This document shows, piece after piece, positions 51,124 through 60,174 of a DNA stretch of 64,000 nt (positions within the stretch are counted from its first letter, which is position 1; each line of letters begins with the position of its first letter). The DNA lies in contig CBDCRK010000030.1 of the NCBI GenBank assembly GCA_965220955.1, forward strand, positions 124,001 to 188,000, given 5' to 3'. Made by a program: the position numbers and the translations under genes. The notes under the pieces are model-generated. The model was not told the DNA's origin and ran no database searches. It saw only the letters and a list, made by a program, of their open reading frames with translations. The stretch comes from CBDCRK01 sp965220955. GTDB lineage: Bacteria > Desulfobacterota > Binatia > Bin18 > CBDCRK01.

Positions 51124-52540
51124 ATGAAATTCGTATTCAAGAACCTCGGCCCCATAGACAAAGCCGAACTGGAATTGGGTGATCTGACGATCATTGCCGG
51201 TCGCAACAATACCGGCAAGACATATGTGGCGTATACGTTGTATGGGTTTCTGAAAATGTGGGCAGAGTGGTGGTCTAGGAATTTCTTGATAAGCTGAGCC
51301 ATAAACCTCCTCTTCCGGACTGCGTCTCGGACATGGAAAGGCTTGCCAAGACGGTCGTGGAAGAGGGTCAGGTGAAGTGGTCCATGAATCAAGAGATGAT
51401 TAACGAGATGCGTCGAGAAGTTATGCCGAAAGTGGCTCAGGTTTTCTCAAAAGAAGCCTTGGCAGAAGTGTTTAGTTCTTCGTACGAGGACTTTGAAGAC
51501 GCGTCCATCGAAGTCGTGATCGAAGACGGATTTCCCGAATAATTGCCGAGCAAAACTCTCAATTTATTACGGGAGATGAATTTAAGCGAACATATAGCGA
51601 CGGTAGTGAAATATGTTTATCGCAGAGAGAATCAAGGAGGCAGAAACCTCTCTCTACCATCTGATCTCCTTTATTAGCTTTATCACGATTTTTATCTTTC
51701 CGTTTCTTTTTCCAGAATTTCTCGAACCGTTCATTCTCTCCGCGGAGCGTTTTGGCATATCTCTCTTTTACAAGGAGCTCGACTTTACAAAGAATCGCTT
51801 GGTGGAGATGCACTTCAAGAAATCGGAAAGACAGGGAAAGAGATAGGTTCCTTCCATTCTCGATAATCGACAAAATGGCTAGTCGGTATGCTCTGCCAAT
51901 CAAGGACAATATTGACTACACCAGAAGCATTCCCGATTTGCAAAAGCACCGAAGCGAAATATACGATTCTAAATTGTTCAACGATATCAGAGATATGACG
52001 GGGGGCTCTTATACGGCTTCCAATGACGATATCCGCTTCAAGTCAAAGGCCCGGAAAGGTGGCTTTGATATTCCTCTCCATATCGCTTCCTCTTCGGCCC
52101 GTGGATTGTCTGACCTGTATTTCTTTCTGCGCCACGTAGCCAAAAAGGATCAGCTTCTGATCATTGACGAGCCGGAAAGCCATCTCGATACCGCCAACCA
52201 GATTCAATTCGCACGTCTGTTAGCGCACGCTGTACACGCCGGGCTGAAAGTCCTGATTACGACCCACAGCGACTACATTGTCAAGGAAATCAATAATCTG
52301 ATCATGCTGAGCAGGTCTTTCAAGGATAAGCCCAAGGTGCTCAAAAAGCTCGAATACTCAGAACACGACTTCCTAAACCCCGATTCGGTCCGGGCCTATG
52401 TGGCGGAAAACAACAGCCTGACACGCTGTACGATTGAAAAATACGGCATTGATATGCCGGTCTTTGACACAACGATTCACGAGATCAACAAGGTCTCCAA
52501 TGAACTCGGATTCCGGCTGAAGCACGAGGGAGAAGAGTGA
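51124..52540 (+). pseudogene. AAA ATPase (AAA_15/OLD-like), broken by several frameshifts
   Basis: ATPase of the SMC/OLD-like group. The start (ATG 51124) gives MKFVFKNLGPIDKAELEL and Walker A AGRNNTGKT; the end has the signature LSDLYFFLRHVAKKDQ region, Walker B LLIIDEPESHLD (near 52160) and ITTHSDYIVKEIN. Between them the reading frame changes at least three times, near 51280, 51540-51610 and 51750-51850, with stops in between. No single frame covers the protein. Genes on both sides are intact over 3 kb each, so local decay is likelier than general sequencing error. The frame pieces together would be about 470 residues. Confidence 0.8.
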
Positions 52541-52541
52541 G

Positions 52542-53114
52542 GTGGATCTGATTTCCCTATTGGAAACTATTCTAAAGCAGCGTTGTATTGAGCGGCTGGA
52601 AAAAACGGATGATACTGTCATCCTTAAGGAGCGTGATGCACAGGCAAAGATGAAGGTTGAGGTCACAGGGATTTCCAAGCCTTTTCTGGCGATACGCCTG
52701 AACAAGCTTAGCCACCTGTCTGCCTTGAAAGACGGGGGGTGGAAGCAGATTTGTGACTATCTGCTGATTGGTCAATCGAATGGCAGAGCTTACGCCATCT
52801 TTGTCGAGTTGAAAAAGACATTGCGAGGAGAGGAAAAGCCCAGGGATCAGCTACTTCGATCACTGCCAATTTTGAAATACCTTCTTTCTGTGTGCGAAAT
52901 TGAAGCTGAACGCGATTTTAGCGACTGGAAATCTAATCTGACGCTCAGATATGTCCTTATAGCGGATCAATTGAGCGAAATGCTCACCAAGCAAGGGGTT
53001 CTCATTTCCAAGGAAGGAGAACAAGAAACGTACAAGTCAATCAATGTTACGACCTTCGCGGAAACGCCATTTCTCTCTATTAGCGATATGTTGCCATCGG
53101 AAACGGCGTCATGA
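52542..53114 (+). CDS. PD-(D/E)XK-like protein of the defence locus
   Basis: A 190-residue protein of unknown family. The segment from CDYLLIG to AIFVELKK (about residues 66-88) matches the D...ExK core of PD-(D/E)XK nucleases, with Asp67 and Glu-x-Lys about 20 residues later. The start is GTG 52542, one base after the ATPase stop and behind GAGGGAGAAG. It overlaps the next gene by four bases. It is likely to work with the ATPase, as in two-gene ATPase-nuclease defence units. Function inferred. Confidence 0.55.
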   Translation: MDLISLLETILKQRCIERLEKTDDTVILKERDAQAKMKVEVTGISKPFLAIRLNKLSHLSALKDGGWKQICDYLLIGQSNGRAYAIFVELKKTLRGEEKPRDQLLRSLPILKYLLSVCEIEAERDFSDWKSNLTLRYVLIADQLSEMLTKQGVLISKEGEQETYKSINVTTFAETPFLSISDMLPSETAS

Positions 53115-55897
53115 CACGAAACTCCCTCATCATTAACTCACCCTACGACAAGCCACAGCAGCATTGGACGCAGGACGAACGGGGACGGGTGTTAGAAGTC
53201 GTACCCGGCCGCCGTGAGGCTGGGTATGAGATTGTAGACACACGCACCAACACCCGTCGTGTCGAAAAGCTGGAGTTGGTCAATCGCATCCGTCCCCGTG
53301 TGGACGAGTGGCGGAAGGCTGGCTATCCGGGCGTGACCAGCGTCACCCGCCGTTTGCTTGACCACTGGCACGACCGCGAGACACGCCAGTTGCCGTTTTA
53401 CTTCTGCCAACTCGACGCTATCGAAACGCTGATCTGGTGGGTTGAAGGCCCGCCGGCATTCAAACAGGGTATCTATCTCCCCGGCGATGGCGGCCCCTGG
53501 GAACGCATCTGCAACAAGATGGCAACCGGGACGGGTAAGACCACAACGATGGGGCTGATCATCACCTGGCAAGTCTTGAACGCTCTGACCTATCCCAAAC
53601 GCAAGGAATTTTCAGCCGCAATTTTTGTGCTTGCGCCAGGCATCACCGTAAAAGAGCGTTTGCAGGTGCTCTACCCCGGCCATGACAAGAACGTGTATGA
53701 CGAGTTCCGCCTGTGTCCCAACGACGTCCTGCGTCACAAGATCAATCAAGGCGCGCTCCTGATAGAGAACTGGCACGGCCTGATGCCACGCAAAGAGCCG
53801 GACCGTTCCGTTGTCAGAAAGGGCGCGGAAAGCGACGAAGCTTTTACCCGCCGCGTATTGGGCAAGCTGGCCGGCTATACAGACATCAGCGTTATCAATG
53901 ACGAGGCGCACCACGCCTACCGCCAGCGGGCTGAGGTCAAAGTCAGCAAAAAGGAAGCCCAAGAGTTTGGTATTGACCTGGACGAGGCCACGCGCTGGAT
54001 AGAAGGGCTGGATCGTATCCACACAACCCGCCGTATCCGTCGCTGCTTCGATCTGTCCGCCACGCCGTTTGCCCCAACTGGAAAGAAGTCTACCGAAAAA
54101 GACTTGTTCGGCTGGATTGTGTCTGATTTTGGCCTGAACGATGCCATTGAGGCCGGACTGGTCAAGACACCGCGCGTGGTCGTGCGGGACGATGCTCTGG
54201 CCAATGCCCAAAGCTACACGAGCAAGCTCTACCACCTCTACAACGAACCTGAGGTCAAAGAAGACCTCAACCGCAGAGCCGAGCCGCACGAACCCCTGCC
54301 GAACCTAGTCCAGAATGCGTATGCCTTGCTGGCCTACGACTGGCGAGAGACCGCCCAGCGGTGGGCCGAGGCCGGGCACGACATCCCCCCGGTGCTGCTC
54401 ACCGTGTGTAATCGGATTGAAAGCGCGGCGCGGATTGAACACTTTTTTCATGGCGGCGACTGCCTGATTCCTGAAACCCAGCATCCAGACCGAACCTTAC
54501 GGGTTGATTCCCGGGTGCTGGAGAAAGCCGAACGCGGCGAATCCGTCACGGCCAATAAAGACTATGCCCAACGACTGGAAGCGATCCTCAAGGCTGCCGG
54601 TCTTCCTGACGACAAGCGCGAGGAGTTGCTCAAGACCAAACAGGAAGAGCAGCTGCGTACCATTGTCGATACCGTAGGGAAACGGAGTCAGCCGGGGCAA
54701 CGCCTACAAAACGTGATCTCTGTTGCCATGCTGTCAGAAGGCTGGGACGCGGCAAATGTAACCCACATTATGGGTCTCCGAGCCTTCACCAGCCAGCTGT
54801 TGTGTGAGCAGGTCATTGGCCGAGGGCTACGCCGAGTGTCCTATGAGCTGGACGAGGACGGCCGGTTCTTTCCCGAGTATGTCAATGTCTTTGGTGTGCC
54901 GCTGTCTATCTTCCAAGACGTCGGCGAAGGGGGGGAAGCCCTGCCGCCACCTAAGCCCAGCGTACAGGTAGAGGTGGTGCCCGGACGCAATCAGTACGAA
55001 ATCCGCTGGCCGAATGTGGCACGGGTAGAAACGGTTCTCCGTCCGACATTGGTTATGGACTGGGACACGGTAGAACCCTTGACACTAGACCCAATGCAGA
55101 CCCCCATCTCGGCTGAAGTAGCTCCGGCTCTGGCAGGCCAAACGGACCTGTCCAAGGTGAGCGCAATTGATCTGGAACAGGCGGTCGAAGAATTCCGGCT
55201 GCAAAATCTGATCTTTCGAGCTGCTCGCAAGCTCTATCTCCAGAGCGCTGACACGTTCTCGGGGAATACGCAGTATCTGGCGGTGCAATTGATTCGGCTG
55301 GTGGAGGCGTTTCTGGCTAGCAGCAAACTCGACATCCCAAGCCTGTGGCATCAAGACCCTGTGCGTCGCCGTATCCTGATTGCGCTGAACATGGACACCC
55401 TGGTCGGCCATGTCAGCCGTTTCGTGCGGAGGCAGAATACCGAGCAATTGCAGGTCTGCTTCGATCCAGATCAGGCTATTGGTTCAACCGCCGGTATGCG
55501 AACCTGGTACACCACAAAACCGTGCCAAGCCACGACAAAATCGCACATCAGTCATGCCGTGTACGACAGTGTGTGGGAGAAAGCTGCTGCGGATTTATGT
55601 GAAAGACAGCCCAGTATCTCAGCTTGGGCAAAAAATGACCATCTGGACTTCAAGGTCCGCTATCTCTACCGAGGCTCCTCCCGCAACTTCGTGCCGGATT
55701 ACCTGATTCGCTTCCGCACCGGAAAGACGCTGGTGTTAGAAATCAAAGGCCAGGACAGCGAACAGAACCGCGCCAAACGAGCGGCCATGGATACCTGGAT
55801 TCAGGCCGTGAACGAGCAGGGCGGTTTTGGGCAGTGGTGTTTTGCGGTGGTCTTTGAACCGGCAAAGATTTGGGACGTGGTGATGGGGCATGCATAA
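53111..55897 (+). CDS. Type III-like restriction subunit, helicase-nuclease (Res)
   Basis: Translocates on and cuts unmodified DNA together with Mod. The 928 residues have Walker A ATGTGKTT (about 137), DEAH-type Walker B NDEAHHAY (about 263-270), SATPFAP (motif III, near 317), VISVAMLSEGWDAANV (about 535-550), QVIGRGLRR (motif VI near 571) and a C-terminal PD-(D/E)XK nuclease with VPDY at 861-864 and LEIKG near 876. All motifs seem intact. It overlaps the preceding gene by four bases. Order Mod, ATPase, nuclease-like, Res is unusual because ordinary type III loci are just Mod and Res. Confidence 0.92.
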   Translation: MTRNSLIINSPYDKPQQHWTQDERGRVLEVVPGRREAGYEIVDTRTNTRRVEKLELVNRIRPRVDEWRKAGYPGVTSVTRRLLDHWHDRETRQLPFYFCQLDAIETLIWWVEGPPAFKQGIYLPGDGGPWERICNKMATGTGKTTTMGLIITWQVLNALTYPKRKEFSAAIFVLAPGITVKERLQVLYPGHDKNVYDEFRLCPNDVLRHKINQGALLIENWHGLMPRKEPDRSVVRKGAESDEAFTRRVLGKLAGYTDISVINDEAHHAYRQRAEVKVSKKEAQEFGIDLDEATRWIEGLDRIHTTRRIRRCFDLSATPFAPTGKKSTEKDLFGWIVSDFGLNDAIEAGLVKTPRVVVRDDALANAQSYTSKLYHLYNEPEVKEDLNRRAEPHEPLPNLVQNAYALLAYDWRETAQRWAEAGHDIPPVLLTVCNRIESAARIEHFFHGGDCLIPETQHPDRTLRVDSRVLEKAERGESVTANKDYAQRLEAILKAAGLPDDKREELLKTKQEEQLRTIVDTVGKRSQPGQRLQNVISVAMLSEGWDAANVTHIMGLRAFTSQLLCEQVIGRGLRRVSYELDEDGRFFPEYVNVFGVPLSIFQDVGEGGEALPPPKPSVQVEVVPGRNQYEIRWPNVARVETVLRPTLVMDWDTVEPLTLDPMQTPISAEVAPALAGQTDLSKVSAIDLEQAVEEFRLQNLIFRAARKLYLQSADTFSGNTQYLAVQLIRLVEAFLASSKLDIPSLWHQDPVRRRILIALNMDTLVGHVSRFVRRQNTEQLQVCFDPDQAIGSTAGMRTWYTTKPCQATTKSHISHAVYDSVWEKAAADLCERQPSISAWAKNDHLDFKVRYLYRGSSRNFVPDYLIRFRTGKTLVLEIKGQDSEQNRAKRAAMDTWIQAVNEQGGFGQWCFAVVFEPAKIWDVVMGHA

Positions 55898-55925
55898 TTG
55901 TATTCCCATTGGATCTTCATGGGTT

Positions 55926-56349
55926 TCACACATTCGGGGGAGCAAGAACCGGAATCACCTGCCGACCATGACGCCGATAGATGCGAAAATCCGAGTCGAG
56001 GGTCAGGACCACACAGTCGCTGTACAGTTCTGACAGTCGGACCAGACAGGCATCAGCAAGCGACATCGGCACATTCTGGTAGCGGTGCCGTAGTTTTGTC
56101 ACAGCTTGGAATTCCTCCTCAAGCCGAAACGGCAACGTAATCAACCCACGCTTGATGAGGTTGAGCCGCGCCTCTGGCTCCACGTGCGCATGCCGGAGCA
56201 GATACGCCGTCTCCGCCATCACCGCCTCGCAGGTCACGAGTCCAGGCTCTAGTTGCTTGGTTTGCTCGCGCATCCATTGATGATGTCTTTCGTCACGGTC
56301 GAAAAAAGCGACTAAGGGGCCGGGTGTCTACAATGACAGTCTCGGTCAT
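55926..56349 (-). pseudogene. VapC-like toxin with a one-base frameshift
   Basis: PIN-domain toxin. The ATG at 56349 gives MTETVIVDTRPLS and is then lost, while the correct continuation VAFFDRDERHHQWMREQ is in the next frame. One extra A near 56312 in CCCCTTAGTCGC explains the shift. The rest of the PIN domain runs unbroken to 55926 (AETAYLLRHA, SLADACLVRLSE, VVLTLDSDFRIYRR). The start overlaps the antitoxin end by four bases. Confidence 0.8.
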
Positions 56350-56588
56350 TTACCGAAGCCTTCCAGGGGCTTAGGGTTCGTAGCCAGGTCTGACGCTCCA
56401 CTGTGGCCCGTGCCGCACAGATCTTGCCCAAGTTCGTAGAACGACGGTCGCTTGCCGCGTTGTGCTCCATTCAAGCCTTGTTCTAGATATTCACGGATGA
56501 TAGCAGACTTGCTTTTTTGACGGTTGCGAGCTTCGGCTTCTAGCCTTGCAACGAGCGCCTCGGGAAGCTTGAGAGAGATAGTAGTCAT
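56346..56588 (-). CDS. Ribbon-helix-helix antitoxin, VapB/CopG-like
   Basis: Antitoxin of 80 residues: MTTISLKLPEALVARLEAEA (about 1-20) then SKSAIIREYLEQGL (about 26-39) form the DNA-binding fold, and the rest (PSFYELGQDLCGTGHSGASD) is the toxin-binding tail common to this VapB type. ATG 56588 has no very strong ribosome binding site. It ends with ATGA overlapping the toxin start. Intact, although the toxin is frameshifted. Confidence 0.82.
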   Translation of the reverse strand: MTTISLKLPEALVARLEAEARNRQKSKSAIIREYLEQGLNGAQRGKRPSFYELGQDLCGTGHSGASDLATNPKPLEGFGK

Positions 56589-56708
56589 GGCGTTACAGTA
56601 TTACACTATTGCCAATGCAGAAATACCGATGGATCTTCATGCGCATGATAGGGGAAAATCAACAACCCAAAGTTGCTTCGCCGGGTGTTTCATCACAATT
56701 CTCATTCG

Positions 56709-58745
56709 CTACTGCAGAACAACCTCAACCCTGGCCTCGAAGGTCGCTTGCCCAGCAGAGAACCCAAACATGTCCACTGCCGCATCAGGCAAGACTGCCT
56801 CCCCTAAAGTCAGGCTATTCAAACCCTCCCAACCATCGCGCATCCACACTGTTCCGCTAGGGATGTGATCGGTGATACGGGCGCGCGCCTTGAGAGTGCC
56901 ACGCTCGTTATAAATGCGGATGGCAGCCCCATCTTGCAGACCACGAATCGCAGCATCGTCAGGAGAGATCCACAGGTGAGGTTCAGGGTCAAGTTCCGCC
57001 AAGGTGGGAAGCGCCCGACCATGGTCGTAGAAACTATGGAAATGCGTGAGTGTCCTCCCCTGACAGAGGATTAGTGGATACGCTGGCTGCGAGGGGGCTG
57101 TGTAAACAGGAAGCGGTGGTAATCCCAGTCTCTGAGCACGGGCAGAAAAGAACTCGACTTTACCAGAGGGGGTGGGGAAATGAAGGTCAGGATACGCAAT
57201 CTGCGAGACCTGTAGGGGCGCTATTCCCCCGCGCTGTCGTAAAGTTGCTACCGTGGCATGTCCCGTGCTTGGGTGGTCTAAGATCGCATTAATAACACCT
57301 TCTGAGGAATCCCACGGATAGAAGTTATGAAGTCCCAAGCGCTGCGCCAAGCCCTGTAAGATTGGACTCAGCGGCCAAGTTTCACCTGGTGGTTGCAACG
57401 CCTGCTCCATGAGGTACAGGTGCGTATTGGTGGCCTTACAGCCGAGCTCTTCTAACCACGCGGTGCTGGGCAGGATGATGTCGGCAAATCGGCGTGCCGT
57501 ATCATTCATAAACACATCGTAACTCACCACCAAGTCAGTACGGCCAAGTCCTGTAGCCACCTGCTCAGTCTCAGCAAAGGAGGACAGCATATTCGTGCCA
57601 AACAGGAGCAGCACCCGCACACGACCCTGACATAACGCCGCCGTGATCCGCGACATCTGATTCGGAATGTAGTTGCCCGGTGGAGGTTGTTCCTCAGCAG
57701 TAATGCTGGCCAGTGTCTGGCCATGACTGGCGCTCCCATGCCGTGGTCCAAAGCCACCGCCCGCTATCCCAAGGTTGCCGGTGAGAGCGGGCAAACAGGC
57801 AATAGCTCGGCCAGCGTGCCAACTATTGGTTCCCTTGTGCATGGAACTGCCACCCAGCACAATCATGGCGGGATGCGTCGCCGCATACCGGCGCGCCAGG
57901 GTCACAATACGTTCTGAGGCGATGCCCGTGACTTCAGCCGCCCAGGATGGAGAATACGGACGTACCTGAGCAGCAAGGGCCTCGAACCCAACTGTATGTT
58001 GCGCCACAAAATCGCGGTGATAACGTTCCTCCTCAATAACAACATGCATTAGGGCCAGGGCCAGCGCCGTATCCGTACCTGGCCGCAGTAACAGTACCTC
58101 GTCCGACTGCACCGAGGCCTCGGTCTGCCGCACATCGAGGGTGACCACATAGGCCCCTCGTCGCTTTGCTGCCACCACATGCCGGGCCGTATTTGGCTGG
58201 CTGGCCAGATTGGCGCCCCAGAGAAGAATAAGCTGCGCGTGCTGCCCCATATCCTCCTTTGTGTTGGTTTCCAGAACTCCGGTCAGGCCAAGCCCAAAGG
58301 CGCCAAGTCCCCAACAGATCATTGCGGGATTCCACCATTGACAGCCATAAAAGTTGGCAAAGCGTCGCAGTAGGTGGCTATTGATCCGCGTCCCGTAGTT
58401 GGTGCTGAAGACGCCATGCCCGGTCCAGATGCCGACCGCTTCCCGTCCCACAGCTTGTATACGCGCCGCGATCAGGTCAAGCGCTTCGTCCCAACTGGCC
58501 TGCCGCCAGGCCTCATTGGTACGACGGTGACGGATCAGCGGATATAAGAGCCGCCGCGGATTGTCGATAATCTCCTGCGAAGCCTGCCCGCGCACGCAGA
58601 GGAAGCCCTGACTATCGGGATTCTCCTTATCCCCACGCACGCTGACCAAGCGCCCATTGTTAACCTCCACCAGCATGCCACACAAGGTTGGATGGCAGTT
58701 CATCGGACACATTGTGCGGACAGTGTGTTGTTGATTTGTCTCCAT
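56709..58745 (-). CDS. Molybdopterin-dependent oxidoreductase with N-terminal 4Fe-4S
   Basis: DMSO-reductase-family enzyme of 678 residues using Mo-bis-MGD. The 4Fe-4S ligands are Cys13, Cys17, Cys22 and Cys50 (CPMNCHPTLC...GFLCVRG). The central domains show GGSSMHKGTNSWH and GFGPRHGSASHGQT, and the C-terminal domain has the molybdopterin dinucleotide binding end (WISPDDAAIRGLQDGA, about 590-605). The Mo ligand may be the Cys in NPAMICWG (about 147). ATG 58745 follows AGAGGAAG. There is no Fe-S or membrane partner gene, so it is probably a soluble single-subunit enzyme. Substrate unknown. Confidence 0.88.
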   Translation of the reverse strand: METNQQHTVRTMCPMNCHPTLCGMLVEVNNGRLVSVRGDKENPDSQGFLCVRGQASQEIIDNPRRLLYPLIRHRRTNEAWRQASWDEALDLIAARIQAVGREAVGIWTGHGVFSTNYGTRINSHLLRRFANFYGCQWWNPAMICWGLGAFGLGLTGVLETNTKEDMGQHAQLILLWGANLASQPNTARHVVAAKRRGAYVVTLDVRQTEASVQSDEVLLLRPGTDTALALALMHVVIEEERYHRDFVAQHTVGFEALAAQVRPYSPSWAAEVTGIASERIVTLARRYAATHPAMIVLGGSSMHKGTNSWHAGRAIACLPALTGNLGIAGGGFGPRHGSASHGQTLASITAEEQPPPGNYIPNQMSRITAALCQGRVRVLLLFGTNMLSSFAETEQVATGLGRTDLVVSYDVFMNDTARRFADIILPSTAWLEELGCKATNTHLYLMEQALQPPGETWPLSPILQGLAQRLGLHNFYPWDSSEGVINAILDHPSTGHATVATLRQRGGIAPLQVSQIAYPDLHFPTPSGKVEFFSARAQRLGLPPLPVYTAPSQPAYPLILCQGRTLTHFHSFYDHGRALPTLAELDPEPHLWISPDDAAIRGLQDGAAIRIYNERGTLKARARITDHIPSGTVWMRDGWEGLNSLTLGEAVLPDAAVDMFGFSAGQATFEARVEVVLQ

Positions 58746-58948
58746 AATGGCTTCCTCTTTACGCACTTCGGTACAGCACGTTAGTTAGATTCGGCTCTCA
58801 CACCGCATACCAGAGCACTTCTAATTCTGCCATGCCTGCGCCCACAACTCAGCAGCCCCTCGCGCGGATTGTCTGGTTCCATTGAGAATCCGCCTCCGCC
58901 AATGGCGATAATCTGTTTGTGCATATTCGATGATAATTCTCTAGGAGC

Positions 58949-59281
58949 CTAACGCAGGCGCTCAGCCGGCGCTGGATGCGATTGGTTGGAGCGCTTAGTT
59001 ACACCACGCTCTTGGTCGAAGGGGGCTAACTCCTCTCTGATAACCTGACGCACCGCATCCAACAGAGATTGTTGATGGATGTAGGCGACCAGCGCATCAT
59101 TAATCAGTGTTTGGTAATTGCCTCCCCCCGCCTTGTCGACTTGATCACGAAAATAATCAAGGACTGCCTTGTCAAGGCGAATAGAAATCTTTGTTTTCCC
59201 CGGCTCAGGGGGTACAACCGGTCCACGCTTCGCGTCCGAAAAGTCAATATCGCGGTAAGGTTCAGCGGCGATTCTTTTCAT
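58949..59281 (-). CDS. BrnA-type antitoxin
   Basis: A 110-residue ribbon-helix-helix antitoxin. IDFSDAKRGPVVPPEPGK (about 15-32) then KISIRLDKAVLDYFRDQV and GGGNYQTLINDALVAYI (about 58-74) are the hallmark BrnA sequence. The C-terminal tail EELAPFDQERG is acidic. The ATG at 59281 follows AGAGG. The start lies in the same frame as the toxin remnant upstream; there is no stop between them, so a read-through product is possible. Confidence 0.85.
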   Translation of the reverse strand: MKRIAAEPYRDIDFSDAKRGPVVPPEPGKTKISIRLDKAVLDYFRDQVDKAGGGNYQTLINDALVAYIHQQSLLDAVRQVIREELAPFDQERGVTKRSNQSHPAPAERLR

Positions 59282-59530
59282 AGATAACCTCTGTCGTTTA
59301 TTGGCCTTCCAGGCCGAAATTAGGCGGATGACATTGGGCTCCCGATAGGCGTAAACTACTACCAAGAGATTCCCGAAGTTACTCAGACCCAGCGTAACAA
59401 AGCACTGTAATTGCACGTTGCCAGCGTATAGACGATTGTCTTCTGTGTCAAGATCAGAACAAAATAGTTCTCTGACCCCCATTTCCCTACGGGATGTCCT
59501 TGGGGTAAGAATAAAGCCCTTGCGCTTCAC
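59282..59530 (-). pseudogene. BrnT toxin remnant, N-terminus missing
   Basis: The visible 3' half encodes LQCFVTLGLSNFGNLLVVVYAYREP...RLISAWKANKRQRL, the second half of the BrnT fold (usually ...RFVTLG...LVVVYTWR...RIISARKAT). The first half with the HGVSFEEA part is absent. In its place are codons that read through a short repeat (REMGVRELF, bases 59466-59485). The frame continues into the antitoxin without a stop, so a fused product is conceivable. Confidence 0.72.
59466..59485. repeat. 20-bp repeat, copy 1 (copy 2 at 61355-61374)
   Basis: AGTTCTCTGACCCCCATTTC occurs identically here and at 61355-61374, 1.9 kb apart, in the same orientation. The wording is like the edge of REP-type or tyrosine-transposase-linked repeats in other genomes. 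Copy 1 replaces the start of the brnT gene; copy 2 lies in the spacer before the second methyltransferase locus. Confidence 0.7.
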
Positions 59531-59584
59531 TTGAGTGGTCCCTAAGATAGCGGCTCATATCGTGAGACAATAGGAGACTTGACT

Positions 59585-60082
59585 ATGAGGGATGCAACCG
59601 CTGCCCCTGATCTTTTGGCCATCCTAACCCCGCTTTTTGACCAGTGTGACAAGGAGGAACAGCGTATCTTACTTGCCGTTCTTGAGCGCCTGGCTGCCGA
59701 ACACTACCGTGCCTGGGCAGCGCAGGTGAGCGATCCCGTCCAGAAGCAGGAGTTTTTGGACGCCGCTGGCCGCGAAGAACAGATTGCGGAGGTTGTTGAA
59801 AGCTTAGACTCACAGGCGGAACAGAAAGCCCAAGCCCTGTGGGCACGCTTCCCCGATATGCGGGACATCTATGCCAATACCATGAGGCCCTTAACGCTTG
59901 AAGTGCAATGGCGTGTGCAGGCTAAGGGTGAACTCGGCGGCGCTCAACTTCTGCGCGACTTTGCGCAAGCCGAGACTAACCCCGAGGCGCAAGAAAAGCT
60001 TTTGGCATGTGCAAGCAAAGACGAAACGAATTCGCAGTTTCTTACTGATTTTCTGAAAGAGCAATCTGCTCGTTCAGACTAA
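59585..60082 (+). CDS. Unknown helical protein, 165 residues
   Basis: No family recognised. The protein is strongly helical and acidic (Gln/Glu/Ala/Leu-rich), with no membrane segment, Cys or metal motif. ATG 59585 follows TAGGAG at an 8-base gap. The helical pattern with repeated EEQ, KQEF and EAQEK stretches resembles small ferritin-like or oligomerising proteins, but this is only an impression. The 92-base gap to the next gene, which has its own ribosome binding site, allows but does not prove co-transcription. Confidence 0.6.
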   Translation: MRDATAAPDLLAILTPLFDQCDKEEQRILLAVLERLAAEHYRAWAAQVSDPVQKQEFLDAAGREEQIAEVVESLDSQAEQKAQALWARFPDMRDIYANTMRPLTLEVQWRVQAKGELGGAQLLRDFAQAETNPEAQEKLLACASKDETNSQFLTDFLKEQSARSD

Positions 60083-60174
60083 TATTGAAAACACAAACAT
60101 TTCACGCCCTTATTGCCCCTGATTACACGGTTGTTGGGTTTATCCCACGAGCCTTCTGGAGGGAAGGGAGAGTT

